From NCBI RefSeq assembly GCF_004123905.1, contig NZ_MZXW01000020.1, forward strand, positions 124,001 to 188,000: a stretch of DNA of 64,000 bases, given 5' to 3'. Below are positions 46,439-54,781 of the stretch, one piece after another. How positions within the stretch are numbered: position 1 is the stretch's first letter; every line of letters begins with the position of its first letter. A model generated the notes under the pieces. That model did no database searches, had not been told where the DNA came from, and was given only the letters and a program-made list of their open reading frames with translations. Both the position numbers and the translations under genes were made by a program. Source of the DNA: Bradyrhizobium betae (GTDB lineage Bacteria; Pseudomonadota; Alphaproteobacteria; Rhizobiales; Xanthobacteraceae).

Positions 46439-47506
46439 GTGCGCACCGACCTCTTCGACTTCGACCTGCCGCCCGAGCGCATCGCGTTGCGCCCCGCGAG
46501 CCCGCGCGACTCCGCGAAGATGCTGGTGGTGGAGAACGGCGCGCTGCGCGACGAGGTCATCTCCGATCTGCCGCAATGGCTGAAGCCGGGCGACCAGCTC
46601 GTCGTCAACGACACCAAGGTGATTGCGGCGCAGCTCAAGGGCCGCCGCATCGGCCGTGAGACCGAGCCGAAGATCGAGGCGACCCTGATCAAGCGTCTCG
46701 ACGGCTCGCGCTGGCAGGCGCTGGTGAAGCCGGCGAAAAAGCTCACCGCCGGCGACCGCATCCGCTTCGGCAACGAAGGCAAGGTCTGCCTGCTCGGCCA
46801 TCTCGATGCCGAGGTCGAGGCCAAGGGCGCGGAAGGCGAGGTGACGCTGTCATTCTCGTTCCACGGCCCCGCGCTCGACCAGGCCATCGCCGATCTCGGC
46901 AGCCCGCCGCTGCCGCCCTACATCGCCTCCAAGCGCACGCCCGACGATCAGGACCTCGCCGACTACCAGACCATGTTCGCCGCGAATGAAGGCGCGGTCG
47001 CTGCGCCGACCGCGGGGCTACATTTCACGCCAGCGCTGGAGCAGGCGCTGCGCGCGCGCGGCGTCGGCATCAACCGCATCACGCTGCATGTCGGGGCAGG
47101 GACGTTCCTGCCGGTGAAGGTGGACGATACCGAAGGCCACAAGATGCATGCCGAGTGGGGCACGATCTCGGCCGAGACAGCGGAGCGGCTCAACACCGCG
47201 CGGAAAAATGGCGGCCGCATCGTCGCCGTCGGCACCACATCGCTTCGACTGCTCGAAAGCGCAGCCGCCGAAGATGGTACCGTTCAGCCGTTCGCGGCCG
47301 AGACGTCGATTTTCATCACGCCTGGCTATCGCTTCCGCGCCGTCGATATCATGATGACGAACTTCCACCTGCCAAAGTCGACACTGTTCATGCTGGTGTC
47401 GGCATTCGCGGGACTGGAGACGATGCAGCGGGCCTACGCGCATGCGATCGCGAGCGGGTACCGGTTCTATTCGTACGGGGATGCGTGCTTGCTATTCCGG
47501 GCCTAG
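46439..47506 (+). CDS. queA: S-adenosylmethionine:tRNA ribosyltransferase-isomerase QueA
   Basis: Transfers the ribosyl moiety of SAM to preQ1 in tRNA, giving epoxyqueuosine, in queuosine synthesis. The 355-residue protein starts at GTG 46439, with AAGG eight bases upstream; the N-terminus MRTDLFDFDLPPERIALRP is typical of the family. Other motifs are GDQLVVNDTKVIAAQLKG, VAAPTAGLHFTPALEQAL, LHVGAGTFLPVK and MMTNFHLPKSTLFMLV. The following step partner tgt is 4.5 kb away on the same strand. Confidence 0.95.
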   Translation: MRTDLFDFDLPPERIALRPASPRDSAKMLVVENGALRDEVISDLPQWLKPGDQLVVNDTKVIAAQLKGRRIGRETEPKIEATLIKRLDGSRWQALVKPAKKLTAGDRIRFGNEGKVCLLGHLDAEVEAKGAEGEVTLSFSFHGPALDQAIADLGSPPLPPYIASKRTPDDQDLADYQTMFAANEGAVAAPTAGLHFTPALEQALRARGVGINRITLHVGAGTFLPVKVDDTEGHKMHAEWGTISAETAERLNTARKNGGRIVAVGTTSLRLLESAAAEDGTVQPFAAETSIFITPGYRFRAVDIMMTNFHLPKSTLFMLVSAFAGLETMQRAYAHAIASGYRFYSYGDACLLFRA

Positions 47507-47535
47507 AAGCCGGCCGCAAACGCGAATTTATCCCC

Positions 47536-47667
47536 GTCACCCTGAGGTGCTCGCCTCTTCGGCGAGCCTCGAAGGGCGACGGCCCCACTGCTGCATCTCG
47601 GCCGTGCATCCTTCGAGGCTCCCTCAGCGGCGCTTTGCACCGCTGAGCTCACACCTCAGGATGACGG
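47536..47667. repeat. Large palindromic dispersed repeat
   Basis: A composite inverted repeat between queA and asd. GTCACCCTGAGGTGCTCGCC (47536-47555) is mirrored by the CACACCTCAGGATGACGG end. Internal arms are GCCTCGAAGGGCGACGGCCC and the mirrored CCTTCGAGGCTCC. It resembles the element at 37151-37262. It lies between convergent genes. Confidence 0.7.
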
Positions 47668-47687
47668 GTCGAGAGTTCGCCCCGCGC

Positions 47688-48713
47688 TTACGCCATCACC
47701 CGCTGCGGCAACAGCTCCGCAATCTGCACCGCGTTCAGCGCCGCGCCCTTGAGCAGCTGATCGGCCGCCACGAACATCGAGATCGAATGCCCACTGGGAT
47801 CGCTGAGGTCCTTGCGGATGCGGCCGACCAGGACGTCGTCCTGGCCCGAGGCGTCGATCGGCATCGGGAAGTAGTTCTTGACGCGGTCGTCGACGACCCT
47901 CACGCCGGGGGCCTGCGCCATGATGGCGCGGACCTGGTCCTCGGTGATCGGCTTCTCGCATTCGAAGGTGATGGCCTCGCAGTGCGCGCGCAGCACCGGC
48001 ACGCGGACACACGTCACGCCGATCGCAATCTTGTCGTCCTCGAAAATCTTGCGGGTCTCCTTGATGACCTTGGTCTCTTCGTCGTTGTAGCCGGTCTCGG
48101 GGTCGACGGCGGTGTTGTGGTTGAAGAGATTGAAGGCGTAGGGGTGCGGCATCACCTTGGGCGTATAGACCTGCCCGTTGAGGTTGGCGCGGGTGGACTC
48201 GACGAGCTCCTCCATCGCGGCGGCCCCGGCGCCGGAGGCCGCCTGATAGGTCGAGATGATGACGCGCTTGATGCGGTTGTTCTGGTGGATGGGCCAGAGT
48301 GGTACCAGCGCGGTGATCGCCGCGCAGTTCGGGTTGGCGATGATGCCCTTGTGGTCGCGGATGCGGTTACCATTGACCTCGGGGATCACCAGCGGCACGT
48401 TCGGATCCATGCGGAAGGCGGAGGAGTTGTCGACCACGACCGCGCCGGCCTTCACTGCGATCGGCGCGTACTTCTTCGAGATGCCGCTGCCGGCGGAGAA
48501 CAGGGCGATGTCGACGCCCTCGAAGGCGCGCTCGGTCAGCTCCTCGATGACGACGTCTTGCCCGCGAAACGACACCGTCTTGCCTGCGGAGCGGGCGCTG
48601 GCCAGCGCCTTGAGCTTGCCGACGCGAAAGCCGCGCTTGTCCATGGTGGCGATGAATTCGGCGCCCACCGCACCGGTGACGCCGACAATCGCGACGACGG
48701 GATCGTTACTCAC
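47688..48713 (-). CDS. asd: Aspartate-semialdehyde dehydrogenase
   Basis: NADP-dependent reduction of aspartyl phosphate to aspartate semialdehyde, the branch-point step to Thr, Met, Ile, Lys and diaminopimelate. The 341-residue protein has the nucleotide loop VGVTGAVGAEF, the catalytic-Cys motif IANPNCAAI, and VRVPVLRAHCEAITFECE with the conserved His. It most likely begins at GTG 48713, preceded by GGAGGACACA; the ATG at 48725 lies in this ribosome-binding site. A threonine-rich leader peptide and a terminator lie upstream on the same strand (48754-48888), suggesting attenuation. The gene is monocistronic. Confidence 0.95.
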   Translation of the reverse strand: MSNDPVVAIVGVTGAVGAEFIATMDKRGFRVGKLKALASARSAGKTVSFRGQDVVIEELTERAFEGVDIALFSAGSGISKKYAPIAVKAGAVVVDNSSAFRMDPNVPLVIPEVNGNRIRDHKGIIANPNCAAITALVPLWPIHQNNRIKRVIISTYQAASGAGAAAMEELVESTRANLNGQVYTPKVMPHPYAFNLFNHNTAVDPETGYNDEETKVIKETRKIFEDDKIAIGVTCVRVPVLRAHCEAITFECEKPITEDQVRAIMAQAPGVRVVDDRVKNYFPMPIDASGQDDVLVGRIRKDLSDPSGHSISMFVAADQLLKGAALNAVQIAELLPQRVMA

Positions 48714-48753
48714 TGTGTCCTCCATTCCATTTCGGTTGAGCTGAGATCTAGAC

Positions 48754-48789
48754 AACAAAAAAGCCCCGGACCTTTAAGGCGGGGCTTCG
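48754..48789 (-). terminator. Terminator hairpin between leader peptide and asd (candidate attenuator)
   Basis: Read on the minus strand: GAAGCCCCGCC-TTAAAGG-TCCGGGGCTTTTTTG. AAGCCCCG pairs with CGGGGCTT, followed by a run of six T. It lies 28 bases after the leader peptide stop codon (48817) and 41 bases before the asd start. The first arm can alternatively pair with CGGGGC inside the end of the leader coding region (48839-48844), giving a possible antiterminator. Confidence 0.8.
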
Positions 48790-48816
48790 GTAGAGCTGAT
48801 GCGTTTTAGTCGACGA

Positions 48817-48888
48817 CTATGCGCGCACGCCTCCCCGGGCCCCGAAGGCCGTGGTGGTTTTGGTCGTGCGTTTGGTGGTCGTGAACAT
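48817..48888 (-). CDS. Threonine-rich leader peptide of asd
   Basis: A 23-codon open frame from ATG 48888 to TAG 48817-48819. Thr occupies residues 3-5, 8, 9 and 11-13, so 8 of the first 13 residues are Thr, all encoded by ACG or ACC, with Lys or Arg between them. The C-terminal half is Ala/Gly/Arg-rich (AFGARGGVRA). The peptide precedes a terminator hairpin and then asd on the same strand. This is the classic arrangement of a ribosome-mediated attenuator sensing threonyl-tRNA, as in E. coli thrL. No strong ribosome-binding site precedes the ATG; some alphaproteobacterial leaders are translated from the transcript 5' end. Regulation is inferred. Confidence 0.7.
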   Translation of the reverse strand: MFTTTKRTTKTTTAFGARGGVRA

Positions 48889-48953
48889 GGCGGCGACTTA
48901 TGCGGGAGAGTTTTGCGCCCGTCAATGGCTTTTCGGCGGGATTGTGGCCGCCG

Positions 48954-49556
48954 TTATTTCGTTCGGGCGCCCGGCGGCTCCAGGATGACCTCCTTGAGGT
49001 CGTCGCCGCTGATCACGACGATCGCAAAATTGAGCCGGCCGCGCTCGCGCACGAGGCCACCGCTGATCGCCTTGCCGGAGGCCGCGCGCTCGGCAACATG
49101 CACGGCATCCGCGAGGCGATGCCTGATCGCACCGAGCGCTGCGAGGTTGCTGCGATCGTCGCCGTCGAGCTCGGCGAGGGGGAGGGCGGCCTCGCCGCCG
49201 ATGAGCTCGCCGGTCGTCGCATTGATGGTGTGACGCCAGATCCGGTCGTTGTGCAGGGTTTTCACCCGGTAGACCGGCACGCCGGAGCCTCCGTCGAAAC
49301 TCACATCTGCGGTGGTGGCGCCGGCGTGGCGGGCTTCGGCAATCGCCATGGCCTGGCTGATCGAGACCGACGAAGAGCGGAATCGTTCGATTTCGCGGCT
49401 GACCGCTTGGCGGTCCGCCTCAGTGTCACCATCTGTGTCGCTGCGAAGCGTGGTCGGCGTGCCCGTGGTCACGATCGCCTGCGCGGGCGCTGCGAGCAGC
49501 AGCGCGGGCAAGGCGATCGCAAGCAGTTGCGAAGTCCATCGTTTGGCGGTCGTCAT
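48954..49556 (-). CDS. Secreted PepSY-domain protein
   Basis: A 200-residue exported protein. The signal peptide is SQLLAIALPALLLAAPAQA. The first PepSY-type unit (about 65-125) contains SISQAMAIAEARHAGATTA and IWRHTINATTGELIG. A second, weaker unit follows (ADAVHVAERAASGKAISGG to LKEVILEPPG). PepSY domains are thought to inhibit or regulate peptidases, often in the envelope. ATG 49556 has GAGGG upstream. It is read towards the leader of asd, so the asd leader promoter must lie downstream of or within its 3' end. Inverted repeats lie in its promoter region. Confidence 0.75.
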   Translation of the reverse strand: MTTAKRWTSQLLAIALPALLLAAPAQAIVTTGTPTTLRSDTDGDTEADRQAVSREIERFRSSSVSISQAMAIAEARHAGATTADVSFDGGSGVPVYRVKTLHNDRIWRHTINATTGELIGGEAALPLAELDGDDRSNLAALGAIRHRLADAVHVAERAASGKAISGGLVRERGRLNFAIVVISGDDLKEVILEPPGARTK

Positions 49557-49672
49557 GCTCGAAACCCTCGGCCAGCGAGTGTGCCGGATGATCGTAAAGA
49601 ATTCGCGGCCGACCTTGGGCATCGGCCGGCCGCGGAGCGTCACGACGGGCTGTACCCGTTGCGGCGATCTTA

Positions 49673-49720
49673 GCGATACGGACCCCTTTTGGGGCTGGTG
49701 AAAAAAGTGGTCCGTATCGC
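49673..49720. promoter_or_regulatory. Perfect 12-bp inverted repeat, operator-like
   Basis: GCGATACGGACC at 49673-49684 is exactly mirrored by GGTCCGTATCGC at 49709-49720. A further half site CCGTATCG occurs at 49737-49744. The sites lie 117-164 bases upstream of the PepSY gene start and just beyond the end of a TetR gene. A TetR-type or other dimeric regulator could bind here; a hairpin in RNA is also possible. Confidence 0.6.
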
Positions 49721-49808
49721 CCATAACAAAACCATACCGTATCGTTTTATTTCGGTCAACGGCGAGGGCGTGTTCCCCGAGGGGATAAATCGCAACCTCA
49801 CGGAATTG

Positions 49809-50555
49809 TCAGCGGGACCGGCGCGGTCGTTGGGGGCTCTTTGCAGCGTTCTGAACGCGGTCCGCAGGTCCCAGCGCACCGGCCAGGAACAGCTTGATCG
49901 CGGCGCGCATGCGCTTCTCCGCGGCCTTCATCTCCGGCGGCGTTCCAAACGTCGCAAGGCGATGATTGTGACCGACGACGACGTCGAGGAAGACTTCCGC
50001 CGCGATGGTGGTGTCGTCGACGTCAAGCGCGCCCTGCGCCACCAGATGATCGAAGAAGCGTGCCGTGGTGGCGACGGCTTTCAACCAGCCTTCCTCCTTG
50101 CCGAGCTTGGCGATATCGGGAAAGTTGATGGCCTGTGACGTCATCATGCGGCTGAACGCGACAGCATCGGGTCCGCAGGTGAAGTTCAGCATCTCGCGCC
50201 CGATCTCGACCAGCCGCTGCTCGACCGAGATATCCGAAGCACTGCCGAGCTGCATCTCGGCCGCTGCCGACAATGGCGCCAGCCAGCGCGCGATTTCGCG
50301 TCTCAGCACAGCGGCAAAAAGACCGCGCTTGTCGCCATAGCGGGAATAGACGGTGGGTTTGCTGACGCGGGCCGCTTCCGCAACCGCATCGAGCGAGGTC
50401 GCGTCAAACCCGCGGTCCAGGAACAGGCGGGTGGCGACCTCGATCAGGCGCTGGTCGCGCTCGATCGCGGCTGACTTCGTCGGCCTGCCGCCGCGCGATT
50501 TCGGTAGCTCGCGCCGCGCGGTCGCCGGTCTTGTCCTGGTCGCAGTCAATCCCAT
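49809..50555 (-). CDS. TetR/AcrR-family transcriptional regulator
   Basis: A 248-residue TetR-type repressor. The N-terminal HTH (about 37-85) has RLIEVATRLFLDRGFDATSL followed by VAEAARVSKPTVYSRYGDKRGLF. The C-terminal ligand domain is helical, with FTCGPDAVAFSRMMTSQAINFPD typical of the AefR-like/TetR_C group. The ATG at 50555 is used; an upstream extension is possible. It lies between the PepSY and patatin genes, all on the minus strand. Targets are not known; the 49673-49720 inverted repeat is a candidate. Confidence 0.85.
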   Translation of the reverse strand: MGLTATRTRPATARRELPKSRGGRPTKSAAIERDQRLIEVATRLFLDRGFDATSLDAVAEAARVSKPTVYSRYGDKRGLFAAVLRREIARWLAPLSAAAEMQLGSASDISVEQRLVEIGREMLNFTCGPDAVAFSRMMTSQAINFPDIAKLGKEEGWLKAVATTARFFDHLVAQGALDVDDTTIAAEVFLDVVVGHNHRLATFGTPPEMKAAEKRMRAAIKLFLAGALGPADRVQNAAKSPQRPRRSR

Positions 50556-50684
50556 GCCCAATGATTCCTGCGCGTTCCTCGTCACTTGCTCTATATCGCG
50601 CAGGAGCGGAGGCGTCATCGCGAATCTGGCCGAATTGGCCGTATCGTCAACGGTTTCAGCAGGGCCTCGTTCCGTCGCGCGCGT

Positions 50685-51842
50685 TCACGGCAGCGTCGAG
50701 GCCCACGCCTGGCCGGCAGCGGCCTTCTCGTATCCGTACTGATACAGGGCCCGCATATAGGTGGTGTCGAACCCTTCCGAGGGCGGCGCGGGATAATCGC
50801 GCGCGATGTAGGAGAGGTGGAAACCCAGCCGGTTGCGCTTGGCGAAATCATAGGTCGAGAAGATGATCGAGCGGGTCTGCGACTGTGTGATCGCCGACAG
50901 GCTGCGCGAGGCAACGTCGATGGTGCTGTTGGACACCAGCTCGAAATTGCGTTCGATCTTCTTGTTGACGAGGATATAGATGTCCATCTTCGCGGCGCCC
51001 GGAAGGCGGCTATCCTGGAATAGCAGAGCTTCCGGCAGCGTCAGCACCGGGGCCGTCACGCCGCCGTCGACATGCATCTCCTGAAATTTGCGGCCCTGGC
51101 CTTCGGCGTCGATCATGATCGGCGGGAATACCAGTGGAATACTGGCGGAGGCCGCCATCACGTCGCGAAACAGTTTGAGCGCTTCTGGCGTGCCGACCGC
51201 GGCGATCTTGCCCATGTCCCAGATCGCGGTGCGCTGGGTGTCGAGATCGGTGGTTACGATCAGCAGCCGTCGTCCCCGGGCGTTCTCGCGCGCAACCTGC
51301 GCCATGATCTCCGGCCCGACATAGCGGGCGACGAGCTCGCGCAGCCGCGTATTGCCGAACAGGCCGGAGCCGAACAGCACGCGCATGATGCTGGGGTCGC
51401 TCAGCAGGCTCTCCGCGATGCCGCTGGTGTAGACGTCCTTCAGCGTGTCGTCATATTGCCGTCCGAGGAACGCAAAGGGCGCGATCAGGCCGCCGGTGCT
51501 CACGCCAGAGACCACGGAAAAGCTCGGGCGGGTGCCGGCGACACTCCAGCCATTGAGCACGCCGACGCCATAGGCGCCGTCAGCGCCTCCGCCTGAGAGC
51601 GCGAGGTACGACTTCGTGGCGGTGCTGGTGTCTTTCTCGAAGCTGAATTTGGTGATCGGGTCGTCGGCGTAGCGCCTGAGGCCGTCGATATCGAGCACGC
51701 GCGATGTGCTGGCCTCAGCGGCCGTATAGGGCGTCCGGGGCAGGGAGGTGCAGGCGCCGAGCGCCAGGATGCACGTCAGGACCAGCAATTTGGTCAGGCG
51801 CGCGCCTGTCAGCCTGATCCAGCCATGAGAGGGGCCGGACAT
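50685..51842 (-). CDS. Patatin-like phospholipase lipoprotein
   Basis: A 385-residue lipoprotein with a patatin fold. The lipobox is ILALGAC, placing the lipidated Cys near residue 31. The oxyanion motif is ALSGGGADGAYGVGVL, the nucleophile elbow is VVSGVSTGG (GxSxG) and the catalytic Asp is in EMHVDGGVTAP. The active site is therefore complete. Such proteins hydrolyse phospholipids or lipoyl esters; the lipid anchor places it in the envelope. Start ATG 51842 chosen for the signal; an ATG at 51869 would add nine residues. TetR gene lies downstream on the same strand. Confidence 0.85.
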   Translation of the reverse strand: MSGPSHGWIRLTGARLTKLLVLTCILALGACTSLPRTPYTAAEASTSRVLDIDGLRRYADDPITKFSFEKDTSTATKSYLALSGGGADGAYGVGVLNGWSVAGTRPSFSVVSGVSTGGLIAPFAFLGRQYDDTLKDVYTSGIAESLLSDPSIMRVLFGSGLFGNTRLRELVARYVGPEIMAQVARENARGRRLLIVTTDLDTQRTAIWDMGKIAAVGTPEALKLFRDVMAASASIPLVFPPIMIDAEGQGRKFQEMHVDGGVTAPVLTLPEALLFQDSRLPGAAKMDIYILVNKKIERNFELVSNSTIDVASRSLSAITQSQTRSIIFSTYDFAKRNRLGFHLSYIARDYPAPPSEGFDTTYMRALYQYGYEKAAAGQAWASTLP

Positions 51843-52071
51843 CTCAGTCGAACATGAAGCGGGGGGCATTGTCGGGGCTGGCGATCACGCATCTACCGCC
51901 GCCGGCAACGCGCCGCGGCATCTCGTCCAGCCCCCAAATAAAACTACACTGTGTCGTTTTGTTTGACAAGTCTTGGCGGCCATCAAGTCCGCGTCAAATG
52001 TGTCCCAGTCTGACGCAGGGACCGCTCCGAGCGGGTTGATCGGCCTCCGCCGACACGCAATAAGCACCGCC

Positions 52072-53235
52072 ATGAATCTCCCTGACACCGATCTGCCCAA
52101 CACCGGCCTTCCCAATCATTTCGAGCTGCGCGCCACCGATGGCGCTGCGCGCACCGGGCGCCTGACGACGCCGCATGGCGTGGTGCGGACGCCGGCCTTC
52201 ATGCCGGTCGGAACCGCCGGCGCCATGAAGGGCATGCACTGGCGCGAGGTACGCGACGCCGGCGCCGACATCGTGCTCGGCAACACCTATCACCTGATGC
52301 TGCGTCCAGGCGCGGAGCGGATCGCGGCACTCGGGGGCTTGCAGACATTCACCGGCTGGAACGGACCGATGCTGACGGATTCCGGCGGCTTCCAGGTGAT
52401 GTCGCTGGCGGACCTGCGCAAGGTCACCGAGCACGCCGTCACCTTTCGCTCGCATATCGACGGCGCCAAGGTCGAGCTGTCGCCGGAGCGCTCAATCGAG
52501 GTGCAGCGCTTCCTCGGCTCCGACATCGCCATGCAGATGGACGAATGCGTGCGGCTGCCGGCCGAGCGCGATGACATTGAGCGGGCGATGCGGCTGTCGC
52601 TGCGCTGGGCCGAGCGGAGCAAACGCGCTTTCGAGAGCGCGCCCGACGGCTACATGCTGTTCGGCATCGTGCAGGGCGGGGATATCCCGCAACTTCGTCA
52701 TGCCAGCGCCGAGGGCTTGGTCGAGATCGGCTTCCACGGCTATGCGATCGGCGGCCTCGCCGTCGGCGAACCGCAGACGGTGATGCTGGCGATGATCGAC
52801 GAGACGGCGCCGAGGCTGCCAAAAGAGCGCCCGCGCTATCTGATGGGCGTCGGCACACCCGACGACATCCTCGAAGCCGTCAAGCGCGGCATCGACATGT
52901 TCGATTGCGTGATGCCGACGCGCAATGGTCGTCACGGCGTCGCCTTCACCCGCTTCGGCCAGGTCAATCTGCGCAACGCGCGCCACGCCGACGATCCGCG
53001 TCCGCTCGACGAAGAGAGCTCATGGCCGTCGACGCGCAACTACGCGCGCGCCTATCTGCACCATCTCGTCAAGGCCGGCGAGACGCTGGGGGCGATGCTG
53101 CTGTCCGAGATCAATATCGCTTACTACCAGTTCCTGATGCAGGGCATCAGGGACGCGATCGCACACGGAAAATTCGAGGAGTTCTATCAGCGTACGCGCG
53201 AGGACTGGGCGAGGGGCGATATCGCCCCGCGCTAA
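52072..53235 (+). CDS. tgt: Queuine tRNA-ribosyltransferase (tRNA-guanine transglycosylase)
   Basis: Exchanges guanine 34 of queuosine-type tRNAs for preQ1. The 387-residue protein has the catalytic/base-binding DSGGFQVMSL, GIVQGGDIPQLR, HGYAIGGLAVGE and GIDMFDCVMPTRNGRHG. The C-terminal zinc loop is atypical: where most bacterial enzymes have CxCxxC the sequence reads DEESSWPSTRNYARAYLHH, so all three Cys are replaced (Ser, Trp, Thr) and only the following His is retained. The ATG at 52072 is preceded by a weak ribosome-binding site. The queA gene is on the same strand upstream. Confidence 0.95.
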   Translation: MNLPDTDLPNTGLPNHFELRATDGAARTGRLTTPHGVVRTPAFMPVGTAGAMKGMHWREVRDAGADIVLGNTYHLMLRPGAERIAALGGLQTFTGWNGPMLTDSGGFQVMSLADLRKVTEHAVTFRSHIDGAKVELSPERSIEVQRFLGSDIAMQMDECVRLPAERDDIERAMRLSLRWAERSKRAFESAPDGYMLFGIVQGGDIPQLRHASAEGLVEIGFHGYAIGGLAVGEPQTVMLAMIDETAPRLPKERPRYLMGVGTPDDILEAVKRGIDMFDCVMPTRNGRHGVAFTRFGQVNLRNARHADDPRPLDEESSWPSTRNYARAYLHHLVKAGETLGAMLLSEINIAYYQFLMQGIRDAIAHGKFEEFYQRTREDWARGDIAPR

Positions 53236-53248
53236 GGCGTAACAGGCG

Positions 53249-53467
53249 TCAGTTGCAGACGATCCGCCGCTTGACAGCGTGCTTGGTCACGAAGCCGTAG
53301 CCGCAAGTGTCGCAGGTCCAGAGATAGCTGATCATGTGGTCCGAGACGTAAGCGGATGCTTCGGCGGCGACCATGGAGTCGGCGCAGACGGGACAGGTAG
53401 GCAACTCGCTGCAACGCGGATCGCGGTGGTGCGCTACGGTCGACAGCACTTCAGCAACTGCTGACAT
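53249..53467 (-). CDS. Small zinc-ribbon protein
   Basis: A 72-residue protein with two Cys pairs, CPVCADSM and CDTCGYGF, separated by 29 residues, the pattern of a four-Cys zinc ribbon. The rest is polar. The start at 53467 has GGGAGG upstream. No known domain name. It lies between tgt and the acyltransferase gene and is convergent with tgt. Confidence 0.7.
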   Translation of the reverse strand: MSAVAEVLSTVAHHRDPRCSELPTCPVCADSMVAAEASAYVSDHMISYLWTCDTCGYGFVTKHAVKRRIVCN

Positions 53468-53671
53468 CGTGGTGACCTCCCTGCTTTGAGACGTAAGTCT
53501 AACATAAGCAGAATCACTTGACGAGGTCGCAACACAAACGCGTTGGCTTTTATAAAATTGGCTTCACCTCGACGTGTCCACCAACGGTTTTCCGGCCGGG
53601 TTTCGCAGCGCAAACAATTCGTGTGCGTTGCGATAGGGCAGTGACGCTGCTTCACGCGTCGCGATGTTCGA

Positions 53672-54781
53672 TCACTGCGACGCACCCTGCCGGCTGAGAG
53701 CCGGCTCGAGAACGACTTGAGTCCTGCGGTCCGAGCGGAGCTTGCGTCCGAACGCGATCGCGGGTTTCTCGACGAGCGAATATGTCATCCAGCTGACAAA
53801 AATCGACGACGCCACGACCTCGGCGACGAAAGCGAGCCATCCCAGCGGCTCGTCGCCAAGCCAGGCGTAGTGATGGACCCAGACCATTGCGAACGGCGAC
53901 ATCAGGTAGACTGAATAGCTGATGACGCCGACGAACGCGAACGGGCGCCAGGCCATTCGCTCGCCGAACGCGGCGAATGCGATAAAGACGAGAGCCGCGC
54001 AGACATAGGCTCCGCCGATCGAATAGCTGTAGAAGAAGTTGTCGTCGTAGACCCCGCCATAGCGGCTGTTGCACAGCGTGATGGCGAAGAGGGCGTAAAG
54101 CGCCGTGCAGACGGCGACATGTCGCCATCGCAGCGTTCCCGAGATGACGGTGTCGCGAACGATCTTGCCGAGGAACATCGCCGACAGGTTCAGCCCGGCC
54201 TCCATCACCACCCAGGCCGCCCTGTCCTCGACCAGGACGGCCACCGCAGTGCCGGCCAGGGCGATTGCAACGAGGATCGCAACAGCGGTGAGGCGTTGGC
54301 TCAGAAGCCCTGCGGCAAAGAGACCGATGCAGACGACATAGAACAGCAGCTCGATTGTCAGCGTCCAGTAGAAGTCCCAGAGGTGAGGGACCTCCAGGAA
54401 GGACTGGAGCATGGTGAGGTTCGCGGCGATCTGCGACACGGGATAGGTCTTGGACTCGACCGCCTGCATCGTGACCAGCCCGATCGCGATCGAGGTCCAG
54501 TAGGCCGGATAGAGCCGGAAGAAACGACTGATCGAAAAGTCGTTCACGGGAGACGCGCTGCCGGGAAAGCTGAACGGGATGACGAAGCCGCTGACGAAGA
54601 AGAACAGCACAACGCCGAACCGCCCGAAATTCATGTAGTAGCCGATCGCGTCGTGAAGGATCGCATGATACGCGCCGGTCGGATGCTCCCGCACGATCAC
54701 CTCGAGCGCGTGCTGGACCACCACCGACAGGACGGCGATCCCGCGCAGGGTATCGATGAAGGCGAGCCGTTGATGCATCAT
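53672..54781 (-). CDS. Acyltransferase-3 family membrane acyltransferase
   Basis: A 369-residue integral membrane protein of the OafA/OpgC acyltransferase-3 family, with about ten helices. The family start FIDTLRGIAVLSVVVQHA includes the conserved Arg and a first-helix His. FVSGFVIPFSF and SISRFFRLYPAYW are further signatures. ATG 54781 is one of two adjacent Met codons. It probably O-acetylates a surface polysaccharide or lipid. No polysaccharide genes are next to it, so the substrate is unknown. The upstream 335-base region seems gene-free. Confidence 0.85.
   Translation of the reverse strand: MMHQRLAFIDTLRGIAVLSVVVQHALEVIVREHPTGAYHAILHDAIGYYMNFGRFGVVLFFFVSGFVIPFSFPGSASPVNDFSISRFFRLYPAYWTSIAIGLVTMQAVESKTYPVSQIAANLTMLQSFLEVPHLWDFYWTLTIELLFYVVCIGLFAAGLLSQRLTAVAILVAIALAGTAVAVLVEDRAAWVVMEAGLNLSAMFLGKIVRDTVISGTLRWRHVAVCTALYALFAITLCNSRYGGVYDDNFFYSYSIGGAYVCAALVFIAFAAFGERMAWRPFAFVGVISYSVYLMSPFAMVWVHHYAWLGDEPLGWLAFVAEVVASSIFVSWMTYSLVEKPAIAFGRKLRSDRRTQVVLEPALSRQGASQ

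Noticed and set aside
50531..51023. Plus-strand frames between TetR and patatin genes
   Set aside because: They are antisense to the patatin gene and its 3' region; no domain motifs or initiation signals.
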